From the NCBI GenBank assembly GCA_903813345.2, contig CAIIXF020000012.1, positions 6,139,001-6,203,000 of the forward strand: DNA of 64,000 nucleotides, written 5' to 3'. The translations under genes and the position numbers were made by a program. The stretch comes from Owenia fusiformis (taxonomy: Eukaryota; Annelida; Polychaeta; Sabellida; Oweniidae). This document shows, one piece after another, positions 12,481-24,943 of the stretch (position 1 is the stretch's first letter; each line of letters starts with the position of its first letter). Under the pieces are notes generated by a model. That model made no database searches. It was not told the DNA's origin and saw only the letters and a program-made list of their open reading frames with translations.

Positions 12481-13922
12481 CTTTTCTGTTATTTTGACTG
12501 GTTCCATACTGTAGTAGTGTCACTTAGGTGCACTCCCCTTCATAAGTATGGCAGCCTAACTCCCCCATTGGATTCAGCATTTATCTATTTTCAAGCATTT
12601 ATCTATTATTTTTACTAAATCACTGATTGGTATTTGTTGTACATCTTGAAATATGAATGCTAAAGACAAAAACAAGTTGAACATAAAATTGTTGATTATT
12701 CAGTTTCGCGTTACGGTTTCAATGGGGAATTCGCAACACCTGCTATCTTTGAAAGTGCATAAGTTCAGTTATAAAAAAGCATTTACCTTGATTTTAGTTT
12801 TATTTGAAAAATAATAGGTTATTCTTTTAGTAAGCGTAGCATTTTTGACACTAAAACAATTTATCTTAGAAGAAAATTGATTTTTTATCACAAAATTTCA
12901 AATTGTGTAAACTGTACACATTCCTTAAACCAAAACAACCCAATAAGGTGTGTATTAAAGATTTATTTTACTGTTATCTCATCCGATTCATTCTACAAAC
13001 AACTCCCCCTCCTTTGAATATTTGAGAGATTGTTTAGAAAAAAAACTTTTATGGGGCCTTTAAAACTAGCTATTTGTTTAAATGAAATACAAAAGTCAAT
13101 TCAAGTCTATGTCATCCAAAGTCAGCTTTCAAGATAGCCGCCATTTATCAAAACATGTTTTGTTCGGTGGGATTTGCTACTCCGAGGATTTCCTTCTTTC
13201 TAGTTTTGATATTTGTTCAGGTCCTTTACCGTATCCCTATGGTTTCCCTCCGCTCACTTCGTGTAGTGTTCCAATAGTGGACTGGAAGGGGTCTCCACAT
13301 ACCAATGAAGTGAGATGTTATCTTCAGGTAAGGATACCTATCACCTACATTACAGGGACATGGCATTTGTTCTTTACGAAGTGGATCTTCACTACAAATT
13401 CAGTATTAGCAGTTTATTACCTATAAATCACGTTACAACCATAACGCTAGTAAAGTTGTCGATGATGGCCCGGAGGTCATTTGTCCCTGTACACAATGTA
13501 TGGTGTTCCTACGTTGAAATACTGTATCGCAGTGATCACCATTGTTCTCTACGCTGTCATAAACTGAAGAGAAGAGGACATAGAATTCGCCAATCAATTA
13601 AAGAACATGGCCGACATCTACATGTAACAGTAATGGTAGAAAGTCTAGAGACGGATACATCGTATGTCTTAAGATGAAAAGGAATAACAAGACTATATTC
13701 AATGGCTTAGTTTGCAACGATCAATTAGTTTAAAATGATTCTGGCTGATTAACCTGTTACACGTTTACTTGAATTCTGCCGTAACGCGTCCGTGAAGCGC
13801 ACATAACTTCAAACTCATCTCACTAGCTTTAGTAAATCCGAAATAATATTTCTTTTGAAATTACTTACAATTTATAATGCTAACACTTCGATAGACGCCG
13901 AAACAGATTACATAATCAGAGG
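12481..13922. other. intergenic stretch, no gene supported
   Basis: AT-rich spacer between the EF-hand gene and the next gene. Two overlapping open frames of about 115-120 codons (13082-13426 and 13315-13677) have no recognisable domain and no splice or homology support, so they are not called. Confidence 0.5.
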
Positions 13923-15053
13923 ATGAGGGTGATAGAGCTCTATAGTGTTATCATATTTATATTTGTCGTAACGCTTGTTTGGACGCTTGTACACATAGGA
14001 CTCAACGAAAAGCCGGATGACAGAGTTACTAGAGAGACGCGCTACCAGCGTGAGGGGAATGTAAATGAAAAGCCGCTATTCGAAACCACAACAGAAACGT
14101 CAACGGTGGGAACTACAACGCGTAAACCACTTCACCCATCGTTTATAACGTTATTCACGTCATTTGCTGAACGGGAACGAAAACGTGATCATATCCAGAA
14201 CAATACATTGATGAACTGGCACCACTTGAGGCAATTCAACATTACTCCAGTCCTCTTCTCCAACAACCACATCCACCAGAAACAAAGCGAGCAGTTTGGT
14301 TGGACTCACATACCCCAATCGAAAGATATAACGATATTACGCCGTCCAGTCTTAAAAGACATGTTTCTCAAAGCTCAAGAACTATCATCAAGTGATTATT
14401 ATGGTTTCACAAATGGCGATATTTTGTTCTACGGTGAGCAGTTGAACGAGACAATACATGCAGTTGACAAATTTCTTAAAGCAAGACAATTTAGTGCATA
14501 TATAATCGTGGGAATGAGAACAAATATTCCGTACGATAACGGCGAGGGAAATATCCTATCTTTGGTTTCTGGGAATGACCAAGAAATATTAGAACTGTCG
14601 GAGGTCGGTACACCTCAAGAAAACAACGGTGCATACGACTTCATTCTCACGTCAAAGTATGCGTTTCCATGGGAACACTTTCCTGATTTTGTCATAAGCC
14701 AATACGGGTTTGATTCTTGGTTCATGGTGTACGGTAATAAATTTGGGGTCCCAATAATTGACATTACTGGTACAACGCTTATGCTACACCAAAATGAACC
14801 TGATCTGAAATTAATGGATCCAAACTGGTTAAAACTAAATTCTCATAACGAAGATTTATTCAAATCATCGATTCCCTACTCCGGTATAGAACAATGGAAA
14901 CGGGATTGCGCGTTCTATAATACATTCTTCAATGACGATGGAGAGGTTGAGGTCAGGTATAACAATAGATGGCGCAGTGAAGTGTGTACGTATGAACAGC
15001 CTTTGATTGTTTCAAAAGGACTCAAACCACTTTTCGAAAGGGATTCGAATTGA
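13923..15053 (+). CDS. putative type II membrane glycosyltransferase-like protein, intronless
   Basis: A single 376-residue frame runs without introns, unlike its spliced neighbours. The first residues are MRVIELYS followed by a hydrophobic span (about 8-27), then a Ser/Thr-rich stem (residues 54-67), then a globular domain from about 72. This is the layout of a Golgi type II enzyme. The domain opens with PSFITLFTSF and contains GFTNGDILF at 161-169, where Asp166 resembles the metal/nucleotide-binding acid of GT-A glycosyltransferases. A second conserved-looking block, YGFDSWFMVYG, is at 261-271. N-glycosylation sequons lie at Asn93, Asn106 and Asn175. I recognise the general layout but not a characterised family, so donor and acceptor are unknown. 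The lack of introns could reflect an old retrocopy. Confidence 0.7.
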   Translation: MRVIELYSVIIFIFVVTLVWTLVHIGLNEKPDDRVTRETRYQREGNVNEKPLFETTTETSTVGTTTRKPLHPSFITLFTSFAERERKRDHIQNNTLMNWHHLRQFNITPVLFSNNHIHQKQSEQFGWTHIPQSKDITILRRPVLKDMFLKAQELSSSDYYGFTNGDILFYGEQLNETIHAVDKFLKARQFSAYIIVGMRTNIPYDNGEGNILSLVSGNDQEILELSEVGTPQENNGAYDFILTSKYAFPWEHFPDFVISQYGFDSWFMVYGNKFGVPIIDITGTTLMLHQNEPDLKLMDPNWLKLNSHNEDLFKSSIPYSGIEQWKRDCAFYNTFFNDDGEVEVRYNNRWRSEVCTYEQPLIVSKGLKPLFERDSN

Positions 15054-17085
15054 GGACAATTATATGAAGTTTCATGAAATAATATTGCAGATTTTCGTTA
15101 ACTAGCAATACATGTACAATTGAATATCTAGAAAACTTAGAGTGAACATTATAGTGATAGCAGCTTGAACCAGAAAACCCTCGGAAGAAAACTATTTATT
15201 TTCGATGGAAAAATATTTATTAGATCGATAAAAGATACATATACAGATCATATGATATGAGTTATTTTTGTGAAACGCAAAATTTCATTTCACTCAATAT
15301 TCATCGAGCGAAATGTCTCTCTTCTAAATTATTACAAAGCTCTCAACGGTGACTCGAGTTATTCAAGATTCGAAGTGTAGAATATGGGGAACAGGTTTTA
15401 CTCTCACAAATGATAAATGTTGTAACCACATTTATAGAATATACCTAATGAACACATAATTGTAAAAAGTTTAAGTTTTTCTATAAACAAGATATGACAA
15501 GTAATGACATGAGCCAGAAATGGCTTATTTTAGTTGAAAAGAAGTGTTCATCATGCTTATCCCATCTCATCATCCCTCCTTTTAATCTCTAATTTTAATC
15601 CTTGCAAAATATTCGATATAGATCAGTGTGGCAACAAGGATTTAACTTTTACGAAATTTACAATTTTTATAACAAAAAGTATTTCAAAACAACTTTTTGA
15701 AAAAGATCTCAAGATTACATTGTCTAGGACTACGATAATAGTCAAACTGGCTTAAACTTTACATGGGGCCTTTAACAATGCTGTAAAAAGGAGCTAGATC
15801 CGACAGTTTCATTTGTCCTGCATGGCAATTAGGTCCCAAATTCCATACCTTATATTTTCGTTTAAACAATTCTGGACCTAAATATCACTAGCCCAATTTA
15901 CACTACGCGCAGCATTCCAAGACGTTTTGGCTAGGAAATAAGATCGGGTTTACACCTGTTTTCCCAAAACGTCTTAGAGATATGTAGGTATACATGTAAA
16001 ATGAAAAAAGCAGTTCAGTATTGGTTGAAGGACGGTTCAGTCAATAAAGCTATTCCTTTCCCGCTTCTATACTTTGTACCCGACTTTGTACTAAAGAATT
16101 CATCGGTTTCAGAAAAATATGTCCGAAAGACAGCATTGTTAAAAGCATGAAAGAGAGCAGGAAGATTTTATGCATGAATTAGGATTATGATAAATCGCCA
16201 GGCAAATAAGTTCTTCTCAATAATTTTGGGATGATATTGGGAACAAGGGATAAGACAAAATAAAGGACCATGCGACATATGTAAATGGAAAGTCTCAAAT
16301 GTTTCGTTCGGCGCAACGCAAAAAACCGGGCTCTTAAGAGCTCTTTACTAAAACCGATGGATTTACACTCGCTTGTAAAACGTTTTAACGCCAAGACGTC
16401 TTGGCTAAGACTAGGGTCCTAAAACGTTTTAGCTAAGCGCTCTTATTAGCCGAGAGCTCTTGAGTAAATCTGGATTTGCATTACATTTGTAAAACGTTTT
16501 AACGCTAAAACGTTTTAGCTAAGACGTCTTAGCTCGCTAGTGTAAATCTAACAATTATCCTTTTGTTACACAAAAGATTGCACATCTGATTGTTTTGCAT
16601 CCTGAAAAAATAATATCTGACGGGGTAAAATACGTTGGTCGAGGGTTAGCTCAGTAGAAAGTCATTCTAAGGGTTAACGTTCGTTTTTTCAGGTTCTGAC
16701 ATTTTTGAAGAATAAAATCTTGGGTCAACAAACGAGATTAGTTAACCGTCTGTAAATTGTTCGAGTAAGGGCCTCATATCAAAAGTACAGCATATGTCAT
16801 TGAAAATCGTGTGTAGCACATATTTACAAATAAATATGCGATATCAGGTTACTTGAAAAATACATGTACAAATACATTAACCATTATCTAAAGAGTACAG
16901 ACTACTAACATGACCTGCTTATTATGTACATGATCAACGTGTACTGCGGCGGGGTCCACCAAGGTGAGACTTAAGGATTAAAACTATAACCATTTTCCGA
17001 ACTCAATCTCTAGATAGGATCTAGTCTATTAGGCATGAGACTCGTAATCGAAACTTGATTCAGCGTGCTTCAGATACATGCTATA
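15054..17085. other. intergenic, with a palindrome-rich patch near 16380-16550
   Basis: No gene is visible. From about 16380 to 16550 short palindromes recur: AAAACGTTTT several times, AAGACGTCTT, AGAGCTCT and AAGCGCTC. Matching fragments (CAAGACGTTTTGG, CAAAACGTCTTAG) occur near 15918 and 15965. This may be a decayed inverted-repeat element; clean ends could not be set. Confidence 0.45.
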
Positions 17086-17087
17086 TA

Positions 17088-17707
17088 CAGGGTTGGCCAA
17101 AAAACGCCACTTTTTTAAAATACACTACAACTTTTTTATTTTCCAACCTACATACCCCAAATTTTGCAGTTATATTGTGCCAGGGGTTCTTAGCAATAAT
17201 ATAATGTAACAAGTTCTTCAACGTGGATTATATTTGATCTAAAAGAGGAGTTCAATTGGTCCGCCACCCTATTTGATGATCGATTTTAGTTTTAGTCGCC
17301 TTGCTGATATAGCAATATCAATAAAATGTTAGCTAAGTTTTTTTCAACCTGTCCTAATTGCCAGCTTGAGTTGAGCATTTTTTTAGATTGGCGCCTTAAT
17401 ACAATCTCCTGGAGACATTCCCATACCCTATACTCACTGGGGTTTGCATCAGGCCTATTAGCTTGGCTGTCATCAGGCCGTATCAGTTCAGGAGCATTTT
17501 GCAAATTATGCTTATTTCTCATGGCACACCACATGTTTAAGTGAGACGCTGGTGACATATTTTATTCAAGTAAAACTGGGCAATTCATGATCCATGGCTA
17601 GATAACAACTTCAAGTTTCATTTGGTATGCAAATTACTGTATGATTTTGTATCAAAAAATTAAAAAAAAATTATTGCATTTTGAAAAAAAGTTTTTGGCC
17701 CACGCTG
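17088..17707 (-). mobile_element. decayed Tc1/mariner element with transposase C-terminal remnant
   Basis: The ends are CAGGGTTGGCCAAAAA on the left and CAGCGTGGGCCAAAAA (reverse complement) on the right, each flanked by the TA target duplication. On the minus strand, within 17292-17558, a fragment reads ...RPDANPSEYRVWECLQ..., resembling the PDLNPxEYxxW block near the catalytic C-terminus of mariner transposases. At 620 bp it is about half a full element and cannot make a working enzyme. Confidence 0.65.
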
Positions 17708-18063
17708 TATTTACAATTAGATACAGATACAGCCATTATGTTTTTCTAGCTTAGCCCAGAATTTAGTTTTAAACTGACGAAAGGTATCTTGTCTTTAAGG
17801 AGTTAAGTCAAACGAATGCTTTTCAATAAAATGATCATAACTTCCCTGGTGACCCTTGTGGACATTTGGTACTGTGAATACCGTGATGAAATGAAGGCCA
17901 ACATAATTAGAGATATACGCTTAAAAATATAAGCTAAAAAAATAAGATATGTGAAAACCTACATCAAATGGACGCCCCCTCAATTTGGACCTACATTAGA
18001 TCAAGGTCTCAAGTACACTAACACTCATTTTTTACTATATCAAGTTATCAACGCTTCAGCAGA

Positions 18064-21000
18064 ATGTCTTCGTTTCAAATTGCATTCATAGTTGCTGCTG
18101 CAGCGATTGTGTATCTACTCTGGACGAAAGAAAATATTCCGATTGATCATTCTAAGATAAATGATGTATTGGATAAAGAATACGATTATATAGTTGGTAA
18201 GTAGGTTAAATTTGTCTGAAGAGTAATGGCTCTATAAATGGAGAATCGAAGTATTTAGGACCATGGTTGTTTCTTATGATTATTGGCTCAAGTATTAAGG
18301 TCAGACTGTACTTTGGATTTTTACAATATTGAAAGGTAGACCACTTGATATTCTAGTAATTCATATATTCTAAAGAACTTTCAACCCTCAATTAATTATC
18401 TTGGTACACGAATGCACATTTTGCGCAAAAATTAGTAATGCACATGAATGTAGTCGGATCTAGTTGTGGCATGGCTATGGTTAATTTAATTTTCCGTTGT
18501 AGTTGGTGGAGGGTCCGCTGGAGCCGTAGTAGCCGCTAGATTATCAGAGAACGAGGACGTCAGCGTCCTTCTGTTAGAGGCTGGTATAGAATGGCACCAC
18601 ACTATGCCTGTTCCCTCAGAGGCTGCATTGCCTCAGCGGACCAAAATAGATTGGGAGTACAGAACAGTTCCACAAGAGCATTGTTGTAGTGGTTTAAAAG
18701 ATAGGGTACGAAATATCATAAAATATTGTTAGTAATATTTTAAAGTAACCATTTGCCCGGTCTCATCCGGGCAATTTGCGAGACTTCACCACTATCGACC
18801 AATCAGAACGTTCGATCAATTAACAAATGCGATTAGCATGATTCTGTAATCTCGCCACATACTTTTTTATGTACCGTGATTACTAATGATGTATTTCCAC
18901 CGAGTATTATTGTTATATAGCACACGACATATTTTTATCATTACACTATTACACTATCTATTAATGTTATAGAGCAACCTCATTATAGTTTTTGAAAAGT
19001 TTTGATCATTAGTCTCCTTCTCATGCACTTCATAAAAGTCAAAGTATATTAAATGCATTTTATGAAGTTTGAGTAAAACACGATATGACACGATTTTCAC
19101 GTAGGTGTCTGGGCTACTGCTTTCCCTATTGATAAATTATAATTTGTTGAAATATGACAAATCATACTTAAGCTTATATAACAGTTATATGGCTATAGGC
19201 GAGTAGATGGACGCGGGGCAAGGTGTTAGGAGGCTGTAGCTCACATAACTACAACCAATATTGTCGAGGCAACAAGAATGACTACAACATGTGGGCAGAC
19301 ATGGGTAACACTGGTTGGAGCTACGATGATGTCCTTCCCTACTTCAAGAAATCTCTAACACATCTCGACCCAAGCCTAGCTAAGTCAGGTATATCAATTT
19401 ATGAGTTTGTTTTCGTATTATACATCTGAGAACACATTAAGAAAGCATACACATACACCACGCAGATTCTTATAACGTAATAAAACTTGTTTGCACTATT
19501 TAGTGTTAGGATAACATAAAGGTTAATGTTCCAGCGTTACATGTGAAAAAGGTAAATGTATATCATATTTTGCGATGACCAAAAATTATTTCAAGAGTGA
19601 AAAGGGACAGGTGTGATTTATTATCCTGAAATTTTCTTTATTTCGAAGCTTCGTAGGATGCTGTGAGAATGCACTATAGCCTTTTTGGTACGATCGTAAC
19701 TCACGATCCGAGAAAACCATTGTCTACCTTTTGACGAACAATGGCTTGCGACCATATCCTAAATTACGACGGTTCTAAAAACAGACCCTTTGGTCTCATA
19801 ATCATAATCGATCCTCGAATCGTTTTGTGTTGCAGAGTACCATAGTACAACTGGGCCTCTCCAAGTGTCGTTTGTCGATAAAGTAGAATGCATCCAGAGT
19901 GTATATGATGCCGCTGTGGAGGCGGGTCTACCAACAACCAAAGATATAAATGGAGACAATCAGTTGGGTAAGTAATACGCACGTTGTATGTAACGTAACG
20001 TAACGAAACGTATCGTAACGTAACGAAACGTATCGTAACGTAACGTAACGTGACGTAATGCACAAAACACACAAAGTCAAAATTAGATCTCAAACCTTGA
20101 ATTATGAATGGTTTATTGTAGTTGATCGGGTTATATGAATGAATACACACATGTTAATGTCTTAAAACTATTTCAGGCTTTTCCTATTCTCAAGTCACGG
20201 TAGACAGTAATGGAATCCGTTCAAGTACAGCTGATGCGTTCCTCTACCCAGCAATGGAAAGAAAGAATCTTCATGTTGCCACGAAAGCACACGTGACAAA
20301 AGTAATGTAGAAATCACTAATTAAGCTTCAGTAACGGCGGTGTGAAATATAAATTATGGTTCCCCAGGGATAACGGTCCCCTTTCTTAACGGCCCTTACT
20401 TGCCATGTTTGTGTATAAGATGTATAAGCCTAATCATGGAAAGAAGTCACCATATAAATCAATTGTCTTGTCATTGAACACTTTTAACGTGAATTGAACT
20501 GTTCGCGAAGACAAAAGGGCGAAATCTGGTGGAAGAATTTAAGAGAATACTTACTACACTCTATTTCCTACTTCAGGTTTTATTAGAGGGTAAGAAGGCA
20601 GTCGGTGTATCCTATGTGAAGGATCTGGTAAAAAGAGAGGTCAGGGCAAGGAAGGAAGTGATTTTGTCTGGTGGGACAATAGGCTCACCGCATATCTTAC
20701 TACTGTCGGGTATAGGACCAAAGAGACATTTAGAGGAGCTTGGAGTGAGTATGACATTCAGTGTAACACATCTACTTTCAAATTAGACATGGAATATAGT
20801 CCGGAGTAGGGATACTAGCGGTTACCGTTGGTTATTTGGTTTTCTGTATAAAAAAGCTTTTTCTCCTTTTCTGTCCCGTCGCAGCGCCATCCAGTGTTTG
20901 ATAAATGAATCAAGGTTTATTCTCGATAGGGTAAGTACTAATCTATCAGGAAACATTTACAAGTTTGGTTAGAAACAGAATTTTTATAGATGGCGGAGTG

Positions 21001-24000
21001 ATTTTTGAGACTATGTAGAGCAGAATAATTTTCTGAAACAGGTAGCTTTACGGTGGTAGCTCTCTCCAGATTCAGTTATCTCAAAAACGGTGTGGTCACC
21101 GTATGCTTATTTTGTAACGGCAAGCTAGACAAGACTCCAATGAACACTGAGCACTGTTTCGCTGAGCTAGATCTGTGCCCATGAATATATTATGAAATGA
21201 AACGTTATAATGGTCGTCAATGGGATTTTTTACTGCAATCTTGACCCATGTATTCCGTTTGTTGTATTCTATATTCTGAATATTGAAAAAGAGCACATGA
21301 GTACAGATATGTTATATTCAATCTCTAGATACCAGTTGTTGCAGACTTACCAGTAGGCGAAAACATGCAGGACCATCCGACTGCAGACCAAGTCAGGTTC
21401 AAAACAAATGCACACTCAATTACGGAAAAAGAACTTCTTTCGTTCAAAGAAACACTCAAGTACAAGTTATTTGGAACAGGTGGGGTCAGCGTCTCTTATA
21501 AACGTCACTAAATGTGTCACATTAGAGAGGTTTCGCATGTAACGTTTTTTAAATGAACTATTACGTAACGCATTCACCAGATTTATGCATAATAGTTCAA
21601 CTATTCGGTTGCGGATAAATAGCTGTAACTAGTTGTGCGAAACCCCTCTATTGTTTATTAACTTATACATATATACTATATAAAGCAAGGAAGTATTCCA
21701 GTTTTAGAGAAGAAAGTTCTGATTTTGTGTTTTTGTCACTGTCATATATTTTGGTTTAGATTGAATAGTCATTTAAAAATCCTTTACAATAAGATTCAGC
21801 CGGACTCTCACATAGCATTCTGATACTCAGACCATCTCTGCAATGCACACGAAAGGAAACTGAGAGAAGGCTGTGATATCTCACGATGCTCACATAGTAT
21901 CAACCCATTAATGTATGTATCTTTACATCTACCGGGTCGTTTAATAAGTACATAAGAGAATTGCTCGAATTTCAAAGGTTTTTGATTTTTTTCATGAAAT
22001 CTTCATATAAAATCCCAAAAATATCTGTTACCATAGAAACTATTACTTTTGACCAATTAAATTAAAGACGCTGATATTCTATGAAACAATAAACAGATAT
22101 TTTTGGATGTTACGTCAAAATTTTGAAATGAGAGCATTATTCCGTGAACTTATTGAACGAGCTGGTATGTCGTTTAACATACAAGGCTTAAAAAAGAATA
22201 CACTAAACAACCTGCAGTACTTCATGAAGACCCCATATCAGCCGAAGCACCACGATTTCCCATACATACAGTTCAGTATTTTATCTCTCCTATGGGGCAA
22301 TGATAAGGGCACCGACTACATAAAGGACAACATGGGCTATACTGACGAGGTGAGCTTACATGTCTTGGCTTTACATGGCCTTTCCCTAATTGCAAATGAT
22401 TTTGACTACTTGTATACATACATTCAAATATATATGACCCTTTTCACAAAGTCCGAGAATTTCTAAACAAGTTCCTATTCTTTACTCAAGTACATAGTTT
22501 ATATCTACATGAACAGTAAATCTGACTTATCAGAACACTATCGGAACCTTCCAAAAGTGTTCAAATTTGCAGGTGGACATTTTTTAACATTTCAGTGTAT
22601 GACATATAAACAAGGCATTCACAAAATGTCACCACCTGTCATTTGTTACATTCGCCAAACTCCGAACATTAACCACCGCCACTAAATGTCACCACTTGTA
22701 AAACATACAGAAAATTCCCGAGGTGTTCAGATTAGAAAGGTGTTCGGATAAACATATTTCACTCAGTATACAAAATTACCTCTTAGAGAATAAGCATATA
22801 AAATAACTAGTGATAAATTGAACACGCAGGTATGGGAGGCCTTGTATTCGGACAAGGATAATGACGACAAATACGGTGTTTCATTTCTGGTCACTCTCCT
22901 ACACCCAGCTACAAATGGAACGATAAGACTACGAACAAGAGATCCATTTGACCATCCATTGATTCAACCTAATTACTTTAAGGACCCAATTGATGTCAAA
23001 CATATAGTAGCAGGTAAGGTCGCCTTTTAAAGGGTAACATATAACGTTTAGTAAATGAAACGTTCGTTTTTTGTATTGCTCTCTGTTAAACATCAGTCAC
23101 CATGAGCCATACTTCCAGAGGCTTTCCCACTTAATCCTCATTTTATGCTGTTATGATTTATAGGAATCCGTGTCATTGTTGACCAATTAGCCAAGACGGA
23201 AGCATTCAAAAAGGGAGGATTTGAACTTGTCAAATCGCACCATCCAAACTGTAAACAACATGAGTTTAACAGCGACGAATATTGGGCGTGCTTCACCCGG
23301 GCTAACATGTGGACTTTATATCACCCTACCTCAACCTGTAGAATGGGCCCTGCCAATGACAAGAACTCCGTAGTTGATCCTCAACTGAGGTAGTACATAA
23401 TTTTCTTATGGAGTGCATTATTGTTCTTATATTGTTTATAAGTAAAGGTATCAACAGATTAGTATTGATTTGCGAGTGTCTCAATCAGTTTTTCACATCT
23501 CATCTATAGTTATTAATGAAATAGTAGGGAGGTTAGGATACACGTTTTTGAGTTTTGATGGAGTATAAAGGTAAACGGAATGGGAAAATAATTGTAATTA
23601 GGTCCCTGGAAAAGTGAATTGAGAGCAGGAAAGTGATCTCCGCGGGCCGACATATTACACGCTCATATACAGGTTCTCTTAAAAACGTGTAACTTAACCT
23701 CCCTGATATGGATATAACCACACGCTTTTAAGAGAACTTGTAACGTGTAATATAGTATGCCCCACAAAGGATTACTATTCCAGGGACCTAATTACAACCC
23801 TTTTCCAATGTTTTCCACGCAAGACTGATTCAAAGCGTTTATGTTCAATTTATTTTATAAACGTGTATCTTAACCTCCCAATAGACGCATTTTTTATCTT
23901 ATATTCCTAGGGTGAAGGGTATCAAGAACCTTAGGGTAGTGGACGCCTCTATTATGCCGTTTGTTGTGTCTGGTAACACTAACGCTCCTGCCATCATGAT

Positions 24001-24046
24001 TGCTGAGAAAGCAGCAGATATGATTCTTGGTAGAAAGACTGTCTAA
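18064..24046 (+). CDS. GMC-family FAD oxidoreductase (choline/glucose dehydrogenase-like), 11 exons
   Basis: Exons: 18064-18196, 18503-18705, 19199-19388, 19836-19967, 20177-20301, 20577-20744, 21329-21479, about 22162-22349, 22830-23013, 23164-23389, 23911-24046. Phases agree throughout, giving about 611 residues. The N-terminus has a hydrophobic anchor ([15 protein letters not shown]) before the FAD-binding motif [18 protein letters not shown]. The GMC substrate/flavin region reads [10 protein letters not shown]...NYNQYCRGN and [14 protein letters not shown]. The catalytic end holds [10 protein letters not shown], whose His is the usual base, and [23 protein letters not shown] enzymes oxidise alcohols such as choline, glucose or sterol-like substrates using FAD; the substrate here is unknown. 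The 5' edge of exon 8 is uncertain: a stretch of about 8-10 residues expected after FGTG is missing and an insertion may have altered the junction. Confidence 0.9.
19988..20055. repeat. CGTAA-type microsatellite
   Basis: Imperfect pentamer array of GTAAC/GAAAC/GTATC units in intron 4 of the GMC oxidoreductase gene. Confidence 0.8.
23525..23880. repeat. inverted-repeat element in GMC intron 10
   Basis: The left end GGGAGGTTAGGATACACGTT is matched by the inverted right end AAACGTGTATCTTAACCTCC. An inner inverted pair is AATTAGGTCCCTGGA / TCCAGGGACCTAATT. This is a MITE-like foldback of about 350 bp between exons 10 and 11. No clean target duplication was seen. Confidence 0.6.
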
Positions 24047-24466
24047 ATAAGCACCTTTACCATCACTACCCGAGGCCTAAGAATGCAATTGTAATCTTTT
24101 AAGGACGTGATATAACGAGAACAAGAGTCCACCTTATTTTCATCACACATAATCCATTACAGATTAGGGTAACTGCATGTAGCTGAGTTGTGATATAGAG
24201 GACATAATATCAGTTTTATTGCACATAATCTTCTGTAAGACGTGATTTAACATGAACGAGAGACTACCTTATCTTCATACCACTTAATGAATGGGGAACA
24301 GGTTAGAGATATCTCGGGGGTCATTAGCAAAAGTGTCGAATAATTTAACCTGAATTCCTTAAAGCCCATTCTGTCATTCAAACATAGACGTAGAAGTAGG
24401 TAAGGAATATTATTGTACATATTGTAATATTGTATTGTACTCCGCCAATCTCATGTAGTTTAAAAG

Positions 24467-24472
24467 AATAAA
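24467..24472 (+). terminator. poly(A) signal of the GMC oxidoreductase gene
   Basis: AATAAA lies 420 bp after the stop codon at 24044-24046 and is the first good signal in that stretch. Confidence 0.55.
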
Positions 24473-24551
24473 GGAACCCGGTAGTCAAAAGGTTAAATGG
24501 CAGTAAATTGTACATGTATGTAACAAACAGAACACTAATTCACGAAACGTA

Positions 24552-24565
24552 TTTATTAATTTATT
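24552..24565 (-). terminator. paired poly(A) signals of the minus-strand TSP1 gene
   Basis: Two AATAAA hexamers on the minus strand (TTTATTAATTTATTT on plus) lie at 24552-24557 and 24560-24565. A similar block, ATTTATTAATTTGTTTCA on plus, follows the paralogous terminal exon at 63212. This conservation supports it as the 3' UTR end. The 3' UTR here is about 1.07 kb because a 464-bp foldback element and other sequence lie between stop and signal. Confidence 0.6.
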
Positions 24566-24943
24566 TCACTTGATAAAGAGTTATTTCGAGATCAGTTTAA
24601 ATGAATCTTGAAGCACAGATGTTCACCAATGACAAAGGTCCATGTGTGTTATGCTTAAAACGCATTGGGTAATAGTTTTTAATCATCATAAATTAGAATA
24701 TCTAAAATAAAGTAAAGCAAAGCAAAGTACAACAGGAAAAAGCACTATTAGCATTGGAGAAGATTTTTGTAAAATTCTAAACTTAAATTAATTCTAAACT
24801 ATAGATTATCCCAAAATTTAGAAGTATTGATTTAACATGCAATCGAATATGAGGAAAATACCATTATATATTGATAAGGCCATGGTAAATTAATATCTTG
24901 GTTAACATGAGTTTGTATGACGTCCTCGGAAGTAATTAGAGAT

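Noticed and set aside
13082-13677. Two overlapping open frames of 114 and 120 codons
   Set aside because: No domain, no splice context, and ordinary intergenic composition; likely chance.
19764-20150. Minus-strand frame of 128 codons
   Set aside because: It is the shadow of GMC exon 4 plus the CGTAA microsatellite read backwards.
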